A stretch of 64,000 nucleotides of DNA from positions 2,046,001-2,110,000 of the forward strand of contig JAUZTG010000020.1 in NCBI GenBank assembly GCA_030734395.1. The letters are read 5' to 3'. Of the stretch, positions 1-9,953 are shown piece by piece. Below the pieces are notes generated by a model that was not told the origin of the DNA, searched no databases, and was given only the letters and a program-made list of their open reading frames with translations. The DNA comes from Sarocladium kiliense. Taxonomy: Eukaryota; Ascomycota; Sordariomycetes; Hypocreales; Sarocladiaceae. How positions within the stretch are numbered: the first letter of the stretch is position 1; each line of letters begins with the position of its first letter. The translations under genes and the position numbers were made by a program.

Positions 1-135
1 CTCTTCCATCCCTCCTCGACCTCAACAGCCCACTCTTCGCTTTTCCTCTCTTCTTTCTTCTCCTTCAATCCCAAACATACCTACGAACCAAATAACTCCT
101 TCTAATTGACCAGACTTCCGAGAAATCTCGTCAGC
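1..135 (+). promoter_or_regulatory. Pyrimidine-rich 5' leader of the PGK gene
   Basis: The 135 bases before the PGK start codon are dominated by C and T runs with few purines. Such CT-rich leaders are typical of strongly expressed filamentous-fungal genes. The window begins inside this leader, so the core promoter is outside it. Confidence 0.5.
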
Positions 136-1633
136 ATGTCTCTCTCCAACAAGCTGTCCATCACCGACGTCGACGTCAAGGGCAAGAGGGTCCTCATTCG
201 CGTAAGTTTTGCCCCTCCTTGGAAGAACTGCCCCTCTATGGTATTCTGCTTCACCTTGATGGCCGCTTTCGTCGTCAGCAATCCCATTCTTTGCGATTGC
301 GACTTCGTCTGCCAATCTTTAAATTCCTAGAGCCGACATTGTGTGCTGGTGTTGACTGCCAATGACACCGCTAACACCCCTCAACAGGTCGACTTCAACG
401 TCCCTCTCGATGGCACCACCATCACCAACAACCAGCGCATCGTCGGCGCCATCCCTACGATCAAGCACGCCCTCGACAATGGCGCCAAGACCGTCATCCT
501 CATGTCCCACCTCGGTCGCCCCAACGGTGCCGTCAACCAGAAGTACTCCCTCAAGCCGGTTGTCGCGGAACTCGAGAAGCAGCTTGGAGGCAAGAAGGTT
601 ACCTTCGCCCCTGACTGTGTCGGCCCTGAGGTTGAGGAGATCGTGAACAAGGCTGAGGATGGTGCCGTTGTTCTGCTTGAGAACTTGCGCTTCCATATTG
701 AGGAGGAGGGCAGCGCTAAGGACAAGGATGGAAACAAGACTAAGGCTGATAAGGCCGCTGTTGAGGAGTTCCGCAAGGGCCTGACTGCTCTTGGTGATAT
801 CTACATCAGTGAGTATCCATCGATCGATAAGGTCTTGAGGGCATACATATACTAACACCTCATTAGACGACGCTTTCGGTACCGCTCACCGTGCTCACTC
901 CTCCATGGTCGGCATCGACCTCCCTCAGAAGGCTGCTGGTTTCCTCATGAAGAAGGAGCTTGACTACTTCGCCAAGGCCCTTGAGAACCCTCAGCGTCCC
1001 TTCCTCGCCATCCTCGGTGGAGCCAAGGTCTCCGACAAGATCCAGCTGATCGACAACCTCCTCGACAAGGTCAACACCCTCATCATCTGCGGCGGTATGG
1101 CCTTCACTTTCAAGAAGACCCTCGATGGCATGTCCATCGGTGACTCTCTCTTTGACGAGGCTGGCTCCAAGACCGTCCAGAAGCTTATGGACAAGGCCAA
1201 AGACAAGAACGTCAAGGTCGTTCTCCCCGTTGACTACATCACCGCCGACAAGTTCGACAAGGACGCCAACACCGGCAAGGCCACTGACGCCGAGGGTATC
1301 CCCGCCGGCTGGATGGGTCTCGACTGCGGCGAGGAGTCCATCAAGCTGTACAAAGAGGCCATCGACGAGGCCAAGACCATCCTGTGGAACGGCCCCGCTG
1401 GTGTGTTCGAGTTCGAGAAGTTCGCCAACGGCACCAAGGCTACTCTTGACGCTGCCGTTGAGGGTGCCCAGAACGGCAAGATTGTCATCATTGGCGGTGG
1501 TGACACTGCTACCGTTGCGGCCAAGTACGGCGTTGAGGACAAGCTCAGCCACGTTTCCACCGGTGGTGGCGCGTCGCTCGAGCTGCTTGAGGGCAAGGAG
1601 CTGCCTGGTGTCACTGCTCTGTCAAGCAAGTAA
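136..1633 (+). CDS. pgk1: Phosphoglycerate kinase, 3 exons, 417 aa
   Basis: Cytosolic glycolytic enzyme that transfers a phosphate from 1,3-bisphosphoglycerate to ADP, giving ATP and 3-phosphoglycerate. Exons are 136-201, 388-808 and 867-1633, with introns starting GTAAGT and GTGAGT. The spliced protein of 417 residues matches the usual fungal PGK length. Visible family signatures are the N-terminal VDFNVPLD substrate loop, SHLGRP, the ENLRFH segment, the DAFGTAHR hinge sequence, GGAKVSDK, and the nucleotide-binding WNGPAGVFE and IIGGGDTA motifs near the C-terminus. Codons favour C in the third position, as expected of a highly expressed gene. The start ATG has the context TCAGC-ATG, and the reading runs straight into the conserved LSITDVDVKGKRVLIR start of fungal PGKs. 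It is an ordinary housekeeping gene with no sign of damage. Confidence 0.98.
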
Positions 1634-2011
1634 ATCAAGCCCAGGGATGGCTATGAGGAGGATGAATGATTGTTGAAAAGGATACTCTTGCCTAACAGAT
1701 AGGAAGCTTGTAGGCAGAAATACCATAAATACTAGTGTTTCATTTGTACAACTGCATGTCATGAATCAGAAGCCACACGTAGTACAGCATGCACGTAATG
1801 AGGGCTAGGACACAGCGCCAGCATAGATGACAACTCTGCTGGGCTTCGAACGTCAAAGGTGGTGCATGGTTTCATAGCGCCAGAGGTACCCATTCGGAAT
1901 CTATGTTGTCATTACGATCGTCCGTATTGCAGGCCTCGCATCACCCCTCGCCCGGGGAAGCGAATATGGCTCCCCACATCCACTCGACCAATCTTTCTCT
2001 TTGTATGTTTC
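1634..2011. other. 3' intergenic region between PGK and SEM1
   Basis: The PGK and SEM1 genes converge here. I see no further coding region. The stretch should contain both polyadenylation regions; AATAAA-like signals are weak (for example ACCATAAATAC near 1720). Confidence 0.5.
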
Positions 2012-2501
2012 TCATCTTCTCTTCGCAGCCTCGACCTTCTTGAGTTCCTCTCTGTAGCAAATCGTACGTTAGCAAGCTTGTTCGGTGCTATGGTGCCCTA
2101 GAGGCTAGGCTCGCGAGCTCAAGAATAAGCGAGGGTTGCGGCAGGAGACTAACTTCAACTGTGTCGAGAAATCATCGGTCGTATCATCGTCATCCCAGCT
2201 CTCCTCCCAGAGGTGCTTCGTGTCGCCGCTGCGCTGGGCAGCTTCTGTCTGCTCGTCCGGCCAGTCTGGCACCGTTCAGTTAGTTATCTGACACACGTAT
2301 GCTCGAGGGCTCAAAGCTGTCGCGAAAGAGAGATCTCCTGTTGTGAGAAGCTCGAGACAGAGGCAGAGACATACTGTCAACGGGGAAATCCTCAAACTCG
2401 TCGTCCTCGCCGAGAGCGGCGGGTGTCTTCTGCTCGGTCGGTTTCTGCTGGTCGGCCGGGGGCGCGTCTTGCGTGGTGGTCTTGGGGTCTGTTGAGGCCA
2501 T
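2012..2501 (-). CDS. sem1: 26S proteasome lid / TREX-2 acidic protein Sem1 (DSS1), 3 exons, 92 aa
   Basis: Small, very acidic, intrinsically disordered protein. In fungi and animals it is a subunit of the 19S proteasome lid and of the TREX-2 mRNA-export complex, and it binds BRCA2-like proteins. Exons on the minus strand are 2501-2375, 2265-2154 and 2051-2012. After splicing the protein shows the two diagnostic acidic/aromatic patches: GEDDEFEDFPVDNWPDE around residues 32-48 and HLWEESWDDDDTTDDF around 60-75. These are followed by the conserved amphipathic tail LKEELKKVEAAKRR. The length of 92 aa is normal for the family. The ATG at 2501 is preferred because the longer open frame upstream adds a non-conserved extension. 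Introns begin GTATGT and GTTAGT. It shares a 1-kb divergent promoter with the IML2 gene. Confidence 0.93.
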
Positions 2502-3533
2502 GGTGGAAGAATACGTATGTGAGCTTCGTCGGGACAGGCGAAACGTGCGAGGGTGGTTGGTGTTGTTGCGGAAGAGTTGATGTGGTTTGAATGATGGATG
2601 ACCAAGCTCCAGGGCGAGGGCAGCCTTGTCGCGGGAGAGAAGCATCCAGCAGCGAAACGGAGGTGTGGCGCTGGGTGGGGCGGCGTTTTAGACGGTAGGG
2701 ATGGGGCTGGTGAGGTGAGAGGTTGATGGCATTGGCAAGCCACGGATTTTGGAATGGGATAATATGAGAGTGACTTATTATTTCCTTCCTTCGAATTGAG
2801 ATTCACTTTCTTACCCGAGTTCTTGTTCGGGTGAGACCTGGTGGCATTTGTGCTTGACTCCTACTTGGTTGTCCTACTACAAAGGGCTACCCTGGCCTCT
2901 CCTACGGCCATCTTCCTTATTGAAAGCAACAACAGTTTGCCTGCTCCAATCCTTACTCTATCTCGTGTGCATGATCAGTGACGAATATCAAATCTCTTCG
3001 ACTCCATCTCATGAGGCTCAAGTGCTTGATCTAGCACCATGCAGGTCCGCGTCATCATCCGGCTATGTTCCTCGCTGAATCCATCAATCCATCTAGCCAG
3101 CTTCCGGCCTCCCCACCGAACTGGATCCAGTACTCAGTAGATATCCAACTGCGCCAAATCCGTGCAGTGCACTTTGTAGGCGGATTTAGTGGCTGGGTCG
3201 CTGGCGGCCGAGTCCGTATGGCGGCGTTAAGGTGCACCTTAGATCGGAACGGAGGGGGCCTTGGAAGCTTGTCAGCACTATCGTTCCGGCAGACGTACCC
3301 TCTCTTCCATTCTGCCTTTCTTCTTCCGTCTACCCTTTTCTTTCCTCGTAATCTCTCATGTGCTGACGTCTCACGACTCAATTGCTCTCTTTTGGGTCAG
3401 ACGGGGCACTTTCCACCACCAGTCAGCATCGCGGTGTCCCTCTCCTACAACTCCGGCTCATGACGACATTACATCTCACTTCGCCTCCCCAACATCAAAC
3501 TGTCCCTCATCAACTGCCACCACAACCATCACA
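2502..3533. promoter_or_regulatory. Divergent promoter region, SEM1 and IML2
   Basis: About 1 kb separates two divergent starts. The last 200 bases before the IML2 ATG are strongly CT-rich, as in a fungal transcribed leader. An upstream in-frame ATG at 3261 would lengthen Iml2 by 91 residues of non-conserved, low-complexity sequence and is more likely leader. I see no other gene. Confidence 0.5.
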
Positions 3534-5759
3534 ATGAGCAGACTTACCGGCTGGCTTCGCTCCGGCACGTCCACTCCGGACCCGGCTGCCGAGGCAAAAG
3601 CCCTCGCTGACCGTCTGGAGACGCAGAAGCGCGACCTCGAGCAGGCTATGGCTTGGGCCGAGCTCATTATGAACGATGACATTGACGGCGCCTGCGCGAA
3701 ACTGGATCAGGGAAACTCGGTTTTTCATGAGTTTGGGGCAGCTGTGACGATTTTCATGAGGTCGGTGCTTGGTTTTGAGAAGTCGGTGATGACAGAGACG
3801 ACGACTCGGTTGAATCACTGTGAGACGAGGGCATGGGATGATTACACCAAGGCGCAGAAGCTGGGTACGGCGGGGACGTGCAGTAAGGTCTATCCGCCGG
3901 GGACCGAGTACGAGCTTGTGAGAGCTGAGACTTTGCTCATGGGTGCGGTGGTGGGTGTTCTGCATGAGAGCTTGGTGGAGGCGATGAAGAGTTTCTACAA
4001 GCTGCGCAAGGCCTTTTTCATCCTCGACTCCGTCATCGCCACGGAAAGCAAGGTGCTCGGCAACAGCAGCAATAGCAGCGCGGTGTCACTCACTGCACCG
4101 TCAGCATCGGCAGAGAACGGGAAGCCGGCGACGGAGAAGGCCGCAGATGTTGAGAACTCGGATAGCAGCGAGTCGGTGTTTGTCGATGCGCCAGAGACAA
4201 AGTCGGGAGCACGAACACCCCTTGATCCTCAGACAACGGCGCCTACGACTACATCAGGCACCCCAGACAAGCTGCTGCAGGATCTGAAGATTGAAGACGA
4301 GAAGACCCCTCAGGTCCAGCTCCCTACCCAATCTACCGACGTCAACCCGGAACTCCTCGACAATCCTATCGACAAATTCATTCACTCTGGCGCCAACATG
4401 TGCTTCGGCATTATGCTGCTCTTGATTACTCTTGTTCCTCCCGCTTTCTCCAAGATTCTCTCTGTTGTCGGGTTCCGCGGCGACCGCACAAAAGCCATCC
4501 GTATGCTATGGCAAGCTGCTTTCTTCCAAAACATCAACGGCGCCATGGCCGCACTGATGCTCTTCATGTACTACAATGCCTATCTTGGTCAGGTGGACAT
4601 TGTTCCACATGAGAAAGACTTTGACGAGGATGCAGAGATTGTTGGCCCGCCGAGGGGCAAATGCGATGCGCTGTTGGAGGAGATGAGGAAGAGGTATCCG
4701 GATTCAAGTCTCTGGAGGGTGGAGGAAGCGAGAACACATGCAAGAGAGAGAGATGTGCCCAAGGCCCTTGAGGTGTTGCAGTCGGGCAAGGAGGCAAAGA
4801 TGAAGCAGATCCAGGCAATTGCCAACTTCGAACTGTCTCTCGACGCCATCGTTGTTCAGGACTGGGAGCTCATGCGCAAGGGCTTCCTTCGCTGTCTTGA
4901 AGTTAACGATTGGAGTCCAACCATGTACTACTACATGGCGGGCACTGCATCCCTCGAGCTGTACCGCGATGCAGTGGAAAAGGGCGATGAAGCCGAGGCT
5001 CGTGTTCAAAAGACCAAGGCAACAGATTATCTGCGTAAAGCACCAACATTAGTCGGCAAGAAGCGCTTCATGGCCCGACAGCTCCCACTAGAGACCTTCA
5101 TTCAGCGCAAGATGACCAAATGGGAGGCCAGAGCGAAGACACTGAATAAGGACCTTGTGGATGTGATCGGACCGAGTCCGGCGCTGGAGATGGCATATAT
5201 GTGGAATGGACAGAATCGGATGGGAGAGAAGGAACTGAAGAGGGCGGAGGGAAATTTGCGGTGGGATAGATGTACGGGCGGGGAGAAGGTGCTCGAGGTT
5301 TTGAAGGGGGAGAAAGAGGAAATGGGATTGTGGGCTTTGGGGATGGCGACGATTTTGAAGGGGATGGGGAAGTGGGATGAAGCGAGACGGCTGTTACACG
5401 ATCATCTCATCAAGCTTGACCGGTACGTTATTCCGTCTGCATCTTCTAAAATCCAGCTACTAACGCTCTTCAGATCTCACTTCAAGGGCATCACAGACGA
5501 CTACATCCTCCCTACAGCCATCTACGAAGAAGCCGTCCTCTGCTGGCATGAATGCTGTACTCCGCCAGCTGAACTACTTGATGAGGACGAGGTGATGAGA
5601 TACAAGAGGAGGAAGCTGGAGGAGTGTGAGGCGCAGTTGGAGACGGTGAGGGGGTGGGACACCGGGTATACGATGGATGCGAGGTTTGGAATGAGAGTGC
5701 AGAGTGGATTTGAGACTCTGGCGTGGTACAGGGCGAAGATGGGGTGGCCAAAGACTTGA
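3534..5759 (+). CDS. iml2: Iml2/DUF3808-family mitochondrial outer membrane protein, 2 exons, 724 aa
   Basis: Member of the Iml2 (DUF3808, TTC39-like) family. The yeast protein is linked to the mitochondrial outer membrane, lipid droplets and clearance of protein inclusion bodies; its biochemical activity is unknown. The first 160 residues carry the family core (LEQAMAWAELIMNDDIDGA, EFGAAVTIFMRSVLGFEKS, KLRKAFFILDSVI). A Ser/Thr/Pro-rich disordered insert follows (about residues 170-280). A hydrophobic segment lies near residues 289-310 (MCFGIMLLLITLVPPAFSKIL). The C-terminal half has TPR-like helices (FELSLDAIVVQDWELMRKGF, MAGTASLELYRDA). A 51-bp intron at 5423-5473 (GTACGT...CTAAC...CAG) happens to keep the frame open. 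The ATG at 3534 (ACAATGAGC) is chosen because conservation starts with the short Trp-containing N-terminus. Confidence 0.9.
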   Translation: MSRLTGWLRSGTSTPDPAAEAKALADRLETQKRDLEQAMAWAELIMNDDIDGACAKLDQGNSVFHEFGAAVTIFMRSVLGFEKSVMTETTTRLNHCETRAWDDYTKAQKLGTAGTCSKVYPPGTEYELVRAETLLMGAVVGVLHESLVEAMKSFYKLRKAFFILDSVIATESKVLGNSSNSSAVSLTAPSASAENGKPATEKAADVENSDSSESVFVDAPETKSGARTPLDPQTTAPTTTSGTPDKLLQDLKIEDEKTPQVQLPTQSTDVNPELLDNPIDKFIHSGANMCFGIMLLLITLVPPAFSKILSVVGFRGDRTKAIRMLWQAAFFQNINGAMAALMLFMYYNAYLGQVDIVPHEKDFDEDAEIVGPPRGKCDALLEEMRKRYPDSSLWRVEEARTHARERDVPKALEVLQSGKEAKMKQIQAIANFELSLDAIVVQDWELMRKGFLRCLEVNDWSPTMYYYMAGTASLELYRDAVEKGDEAEARVQKTKATDYLRKAPTLVGKKRFMARQLPLETFIQRKMTKWEARAKTLNKDLVDVIGPSPALEMAYMWNGQNRMGEKELKRAEGNLRWDRCTGGEKVLEVLKGEKEEMGLWALGMATILKGMGKWDEARRLLHDHLIKLDRYVIPSASSKIQLLTLFRSHFKGITDDYILPTAIYEEAVLCWHECCTPPAELLDEDEVMRYKRRKLEECEAQLETVRGWDTGYTMDARFGMRVQSGFETLAWYRAKMGWPKT

Positions 5760-6105
5760 GTGAGAATTTGGGGAGAAGGAGATACGTGAATCATGGCCTG
5801 AGACGATCAAAATGGGGGTCGAGGGAAGATCCTGATACGGTTTGGCACATGGAATAGGGAGCAACGCTGCAAACGGTTACTTTTGGAATTATGGGATAGA
5901 CGAACTATATCGGATCGAATAGACAACAAGGACATTATCAAAAAAAAAATCTGACATTTTCAGGGTCATATGCAAGAGCAGAGCTGATTGCTGCCAGCAA
6001 CTCCGTGGGGTATCGCGAACAAATACACAAACCAGCCATCGCCATTTTTTGCATTCCAACAAGCCCTTCTCCTCCTGGTCTATCTGACACGAGAACTCTC
6101 AGACC
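5760..6105. other. Convergent intergenic region
   Basis: This lies between the 3' ends of IML2 and the desaturase-like gene. It contains an A10 run at about 5940-5950 and no convincing coding sequence. Confidence 0.4.
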
Positions 6106-7143
6106 TTACTCCACCTTCTTGGGTGTCTTCTTCCTCGAGCTCCTCCTCGTGCCGTTGCCGTCCCTCCAAGCCTCCATACTATCCTGAATGAGGTTCAGAC
6201 CCTGACCTGCTTTCCTCGACGATCTCTCAGCCACGTTATGCTTGTCTGCCTCAGCCTTGGCATCCTCCAGCACATCCCGTCCGCGGCTCGTGCCGTTGAT
6301 CCAATCAAGGAGACCCCAGGCGCCGTAGTTGGATGAGCCGCGACTTGCGTAGTGGATTGCAGAGCGCTGGACGATGCCGCCCATGAAGATGCCGGGAACG
6401 GCGCTGTAGCCGGACATGGCGAAGGTTTCTTCGAGGGTGGAGAGGGTGAAGAAGAGGAAGTAGGTGAGGAGGTGGGGACGGAGGAGGGCGGCTGGGAGGT
6501 AGATTGGGACGAGGCGGTGGAGGATTAGCGGGAGAGGGTGGTCGGCGAAGAGTTGGAGGCTGAAGGGGGCGCCGACGCGGGCGTGGGCGTACCGCATGTG
6601 AAGGCCGGAGATGAAGGATGAGCCGGAGGATGAGCCGCCGCCATTGTGGAGGGTGAAGCGGTGGATGTAGTAGGTGAGGATCTCCCGTGAGGTGACGAGT
6701 AGGAGGACGTGTTTAATGATCTGCCAGGGTAGCGGGAGAGTCGACGTAGTGCGCAATTGAGGCTCGCCGAAGATCAGAGTGAAGATGACGCTGAGACCGC
6801 CTTCGACAGCGACGACCAAAAGGAGGTTAACGAGCGCAAGAACAAGAGTTCGCCCAAGAACCTTGGGATCGCGAGGTGGAAGCGCTGATCGCCCGCCTAG
6901 CTTGAGTGACTCGGCAAGGCTGGGGATGAGAGTGTCGAATATGAGAAATAGTAACGACGGTATCAGCCAGAAGACGAGGCGCACGGCGAAGATGCCCACG
7001 AGGTGGACGTGGAGTGGGTTGTGGGAGAGGACGAGGGTTGTCCATGTCATGTAGAAGAAGAGGAGGTTGAGGGAGGTGGACCAGGAGGTGACGGAGGGGG
7101 CGAGGAAGTAGGAGGCGATTGGGAGGGAGAGGAGGAGGTCCAT
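6106..7143 (-). CDS. Sterol desaturase / fatty acid hydroxylase superfamily membrane protein, 345 aa
   Basis: Single-exon polytopic membrane protein. Hydrophobic stretches cover most of residues 5-160 (for example SLNLLFFYMTWTTLVL, LVGIFAVRLVFWLIPSLLFLIF, VLALVNLLLVVAVEGGLSVIF). The central region matches fungal proteins annotated as sterol desaturases, with histidine-rich boxes: HRFTLH, then HMRYAHARVGAPFS, then ADHPL, and SAIHYASRGSSNYG before a DWINGT tail. In the active superfamily these boxes bind a di-iron centre that hydroxylates or desaturates lipids. Here the spacings (H-x4-H and a single His in the last box) are looser than the classic HX3H/HX2HH patterns, so activity is uncertain. 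The C-terminal 50 residues are charged and end in a Lys-rich tail (RRSSRKKTPKKVE), which would fit a cytosolic ER-retention-type tail. The substrate is unknown. Confidence 0.75.
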   Translation of the reverse strand: MDLLLSLPIASYFLAPSVTSWSTSLNLLFFYMTWTTLVLSHNPLHVHLVGIFAVRLVFWLIPSLLFLIFDTLIPSLAESLKLGGRSALPPRDPKVLGRTLVLALVNLLLVVAVEGGLSVIFTLIFGEPQLRTTSTLPLPWQIIKHVLLLVTSREILTYYIHRFTLHNGGGSSSGSSFISGLHMRYAHARVGAPFSLQLFADHPLPLILHRLVPIYLPAALLRPHLLTYFLFFTLSTLEETFAMSGYSAVPGIFMGGIVQRSAIHYASRGSSNYGAWGLLDWINGTSRGRDVLEDAKAEADKHNVAERSSRKAGQGLNLIQDSMEAWRDGNGTRRSSRKKTPKKVE

Positions 7144-8193
7144 GGTGAGGATGATGAGGTGTTTTCAATGCGCTGTGGTGTGTTTTGGGGTTGGTTGGTG
7201 AGGGTGGTTCGAGGATGGACAGCGACGATGGTGTAAGTGGAAGCTCGACTAGGAGAGCGAGTGTGGCGGGGATGTGAGGTGGGAAGGTGTGGCTATTTAT
7301 TCGACTTGGCGGTGTGGCGTCGAGGGAGACAGGTTGCTGACGGGCATGACGAGATTGTGAGATGTGAGGCTGACCAGGTTTTGGATCCCTTACCTGTGGG
7401 CGTGTGTGTGTGTGTCTGTCTGTCTGTTGATAGGAATGGGACTGGACTGGGCTGGGCTGGAGTCTGGATGGGGGTCGAAGCTGGGGGAGAGGCGATGACG
7501 TCGGTTTCCTGGTTGGGTGGTGGGAGAGGGGGCTGCCCTGATTGCCTGCTTCTCGTAGCTGCCTACCCTGCACTAGGCTTGACCAGCAATACGACGGATT
7601 GTGACACGAAGTTTAGGTGCAATTCGAGAAGACCCAAATCAGGCTGTTCACATGCTAGTGTATGGTTTGATGATCCATGTCCCTTGCCAGCGATATCAAT
7701 AAAGTATCTTCGAGAATAAAGAAGCGCTGTAGCTGTTGATGCCGAGATAAGCGATGGTGGAGAAGTTGCGAGCGTAGAAGTGCACGGTACTCTAAGGCGG
7801 TTGACGGAGGCACTGCTTTCGGGGAATGATTGCTTCATGTTAAACAACAGTCAATTCTTTTGACTTACTATGGACCACAAACTGGTAAGTGTATGATCTA
7901 TCTGAGTCGGCTGTTCGCCGTGACGAAAACTATGCCTTCTTTTAGAGCAGCTGTATGCGTGACACTGGCCACTTTATCCAACCTCCCTGACCTAACCTTG
8001 ATGGGGACATCTACATAGATCTACCAATTAATGTAGGCATGATTCCCGCAATTGTTTTTAGGACCGTTTGCTAAAGTGTTTCAGCCTTCTTGATCGAATG
8101 GTGCAGAGATAGAGCACAACCGAGTGATGGATATGCTATTAACCAGCAATCGCTGCAAGGTTTCTTCCGTTTACTGATCATATCGCACTGGGA
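7144..8193. other. Intergenic, with no gene seen
   Basis: Promoter of the desaturase-like gene (7144 upward), then the 3' side of the TIM-barrel gene. A plus-strand open frame at 7237-7719 has no recognisable family and lies in promoter-like sequence. I see nothing else that I can support. Confidence 0.4.
7402..7426. repeat. Compound microsatellite (GT)n(CTGT)n
   Basis: An uninterrupted GT dinucleotide run is followed directly by three CTGT units, upstream of the desaturase-like gene. It is a simple repeat that probably varies in length. Confidence 0.8.
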
Positions 8194-9351
8194 TTACAGC
8201 TTGGATGGCACCTCCACCTCCATGGTTCTTCCCCCCCGCCAAAGTCTATATGCCATCGTTTCCGACGCCGATGTTCCCCAGAAACGCTCAACTTTAGCCG
8301 CGCTGTCGCATAGTCTCACCAAGCTATCTACTCCTCTCTTCGCATGCTCATCGGGAACCTCAGGATTAGAGGAGTGTAGAGAGCCAGCGAAGATCTCCAG
8401 TGACAGCGGACCATCGTATCCTGTTGCAAGAATGGCTGCGAGAGCCATCCCCACGGGCATGTAGGCACCCTTGTCCGTCTCCAACGGGTACAGCCTGTGC
8501 TTTCTGGACCATGGCAGAAGCTCTGGAACCGAGGGATCTGTGGGCTTCTTAAACTTGTTGGGGTTCATGCGCTCAGCATCACCGAGCTGTACGAAAAAGA
8601 TTCGGTCGCCTGGCACCGTCGACACAAAGGAGGCCAATGACATCCTCAGAACGTCAAGAGACTCTTTCTCAGTACTGTAGATGCGACCGTGGCCCTCTGG
8701 GTTATACGGATCGGCGTATTCCACAGCCAGAAGATTGAATGAGTCAACGATCAGGCCGACATTGTGCCTGTTTGCTGCTCGCACTACCTCCCAGCTCGAC
8801 ATCCAGGTATTCCTCTGCGCCCACGATAAGCCCTCGTATCCAATCTTCAGCATGCGTCCACCATCTGCCCGCGAGAACGCCTCCGCCATGCGTCCCATCT
8901 CCCTCAAGTCTGCCGCGACGGTTTTGTAGTCGCTTGTGGAAGATGGCTCCTTGTCAATGCTAGAACACATGAAGACGAGGTCCGTATCGAAGGCGCGCAT
9001 GAATGGGAAACGCTTCGCAACAAGGTCCAGCTGCGTCTTCCGCTGCTCGGGATCTCTTCGACCTTCGATCATTCTCAAGGGCTGCGTGCAGACAATTTCC
9101 ATGCCAAGGCTCTTGACTTCGTCGCCCAATTGCTGCGCAAGGGCCAGATTGGTTGGTGTTGCATCCCAGAGGCGCTCACCGTCTTGGCCATGCTCTCTGA
9201 GATAGGAGGCCCAGCACTCATCGAAGAGGTCGATGTACTTGAAGCCAGCTTGGGCGGCGGATTTGAGCTTCTTGGAAAGACTTTGATGCTCTGGATGGCC
9301 GAGGGAAACGGTGGCTGTACCGAAGCTATGGGCGAGACTGTGTACGACCAT
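8194..9351 (-). CDS. Xylose-isomerase-like TIM-barrel enzyme (3-dehydroshikimate dehydratase-like), 385 aa, PTS1
   Basis: AP-endonuclease-2/xylose-isomerase-type TIM barrel of the sugar phosphate isomerase/epimerase family. In fungi its best known members are the QutC/Qa-4 3-dehydroshikimate dehydratases, which turn 3-dehydroshikimate into protocatechuate. The expected metal-binding residues are at the ends of strands: Glu173 (IGYEGLSW), Asp203 (LIVDSFNLL), Gln255 (FVQLGDA) and Glu319 (LSLEIF). The usual SFH His after the Asp is replaced by Asn in DSFN, so the substrate may differ. The protein ends in PSKL, a canonical peroxisomal targeting signal 1. It is one exon. The ATG at 9351 fits because the barrel begins at once. 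It lies at the left edge of the cluster and is transcribed in the same direction as the MFS carrier. Possible alternatives are a sugar isomerase/epimerase or an inosose-dehydratase-like enzyme. Confidence 0.8.
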   Translation of the reverse strand: MVVHSLAHSFGTATVSLGHPEHQSLSKKLKSAAQAGFKYIDLFDECWASYLREHGQDGERLWDATPTNLALAQQLGDEVKSLGMEIVCTQPLRMIEGRRDPEQRKTQLDLVAKRFPFMRAFDTDLVFMCSSIDKEPSSTSDYKTVAADLREMGRMAEAFSRADGGRMLKIGYEGLSWAQRNTWMSSWEVVRAANRHNVGLIVDSFNLLAVEYADPYNPEGHGRIYSTEKESLDVLRMSLASFVSTVPGDRIFFVQLGDAERMNPNKFKKPTDPSVPELLPWSRKHRLYPLETDKGAYMPVGMALAAILATGYDGPLSLEIFAGSLHSSNPEVPDEHAKRGVDSLVRLCDSAAKVERFWGTSASETMAYRLWRGGRTMEVEVPSKL

Positions 9352-9679
9352 TGCTTTAGAAACTTCTCGTCACAAGGCAGCAGCTGTCAACATGTAACAA
9401 CTGATCGTAGGAATGAAAAGAGGATATGTAATGTGGTTGAAGCAATGGACTTCTAACCGTTATTAGGTGATAAGCGTATGTTCGCTTATCCAGCATCTAA
9501 AAAAACAAAGGAGAAATGTTTACCCCAGGTCGGCAAAGTGGGCGTATTGCCACCCATTCTATCCAACTGAAGATGGTGAGACTCCCCGATTCCGTCCTGG
9601 TAGTAGAAACTGGGGAACGGTGTGAGACCAACCCCGCAAACCGGTGAACTCCCCACCGGCCGGTAGATAAAATAACAGG

Positions 9680-9689
9680 CCGGATCCGG
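9680..9689. promoter_or_regulatory. Palindromic CCGGATCCGG candidate Zn2Cys6 site
   Basis: A perfect 10-bp palindrome with inverted CGG/CCG half sites two bases apart, about 330 bp upstream of the TIM-barrel start. Zn2Cys6 dimers bind inverted CGG triplets, but the assignment here is only by pattern. Confidence 0.35.
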
Positions 9690-9868
9690 GCCCGGCGTTG
9701 TTAGTCTCATGCAATGTGCGACTAGCTAAGCATTACTTTCGTGTTCCAAGCTTTCGATGAGGGGAAATGTTTCAGTCTCCGGGAACATGTTTATCCTTTG
9801 GACAATGAGCGCGAGCTTGGAGGGTGGTGACCGGAGTCTTAGCCGTGTGTAAGCCTAGAGAGCCAATC

Positions 9869-9953
9869 GCACATACATCAGGAGGAAGACTTCCGCACCC
9901 ACATGTCTGACACCCGCGCTGGGGTGCGGAACTCTTCCCAATGATGTATGTGC
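9869..9953. repeat. Imperfect inverted repeat, 32-nt arms, 21-nt loop
   Basis: Left arm 9869-9900 and right arm 9922-9953 are reverse complements at 28 of 32 positions by my alignment. They share GCACATACATCA at the outer ends and TTCCGCACCC at the inner ends. It could form a hairpin, or it could be a miniature inverted-repeat element remnant or a large palindromic operator. Confidence 0.75.

Noticed and set aside
863..1552. Long minus-strand open frame (229 codons) opposite PGK
   Set aside because: It mirrors the strongly biased codon use of PGK and has no independent motif, so it is a shadow frame.
6827..7573. 248-codon minus-strand open frame overlapping the desaturase-like gene in another frame
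   Set aside because: Low-complexity Pro/His-rich translation; the overlapping frame encodes a recognisable membrane protein.
7237..7719. 160-codon plus-strand open frame
   Set aside because: Lies in promoter sequence with a microsatellite; no recognisable family.
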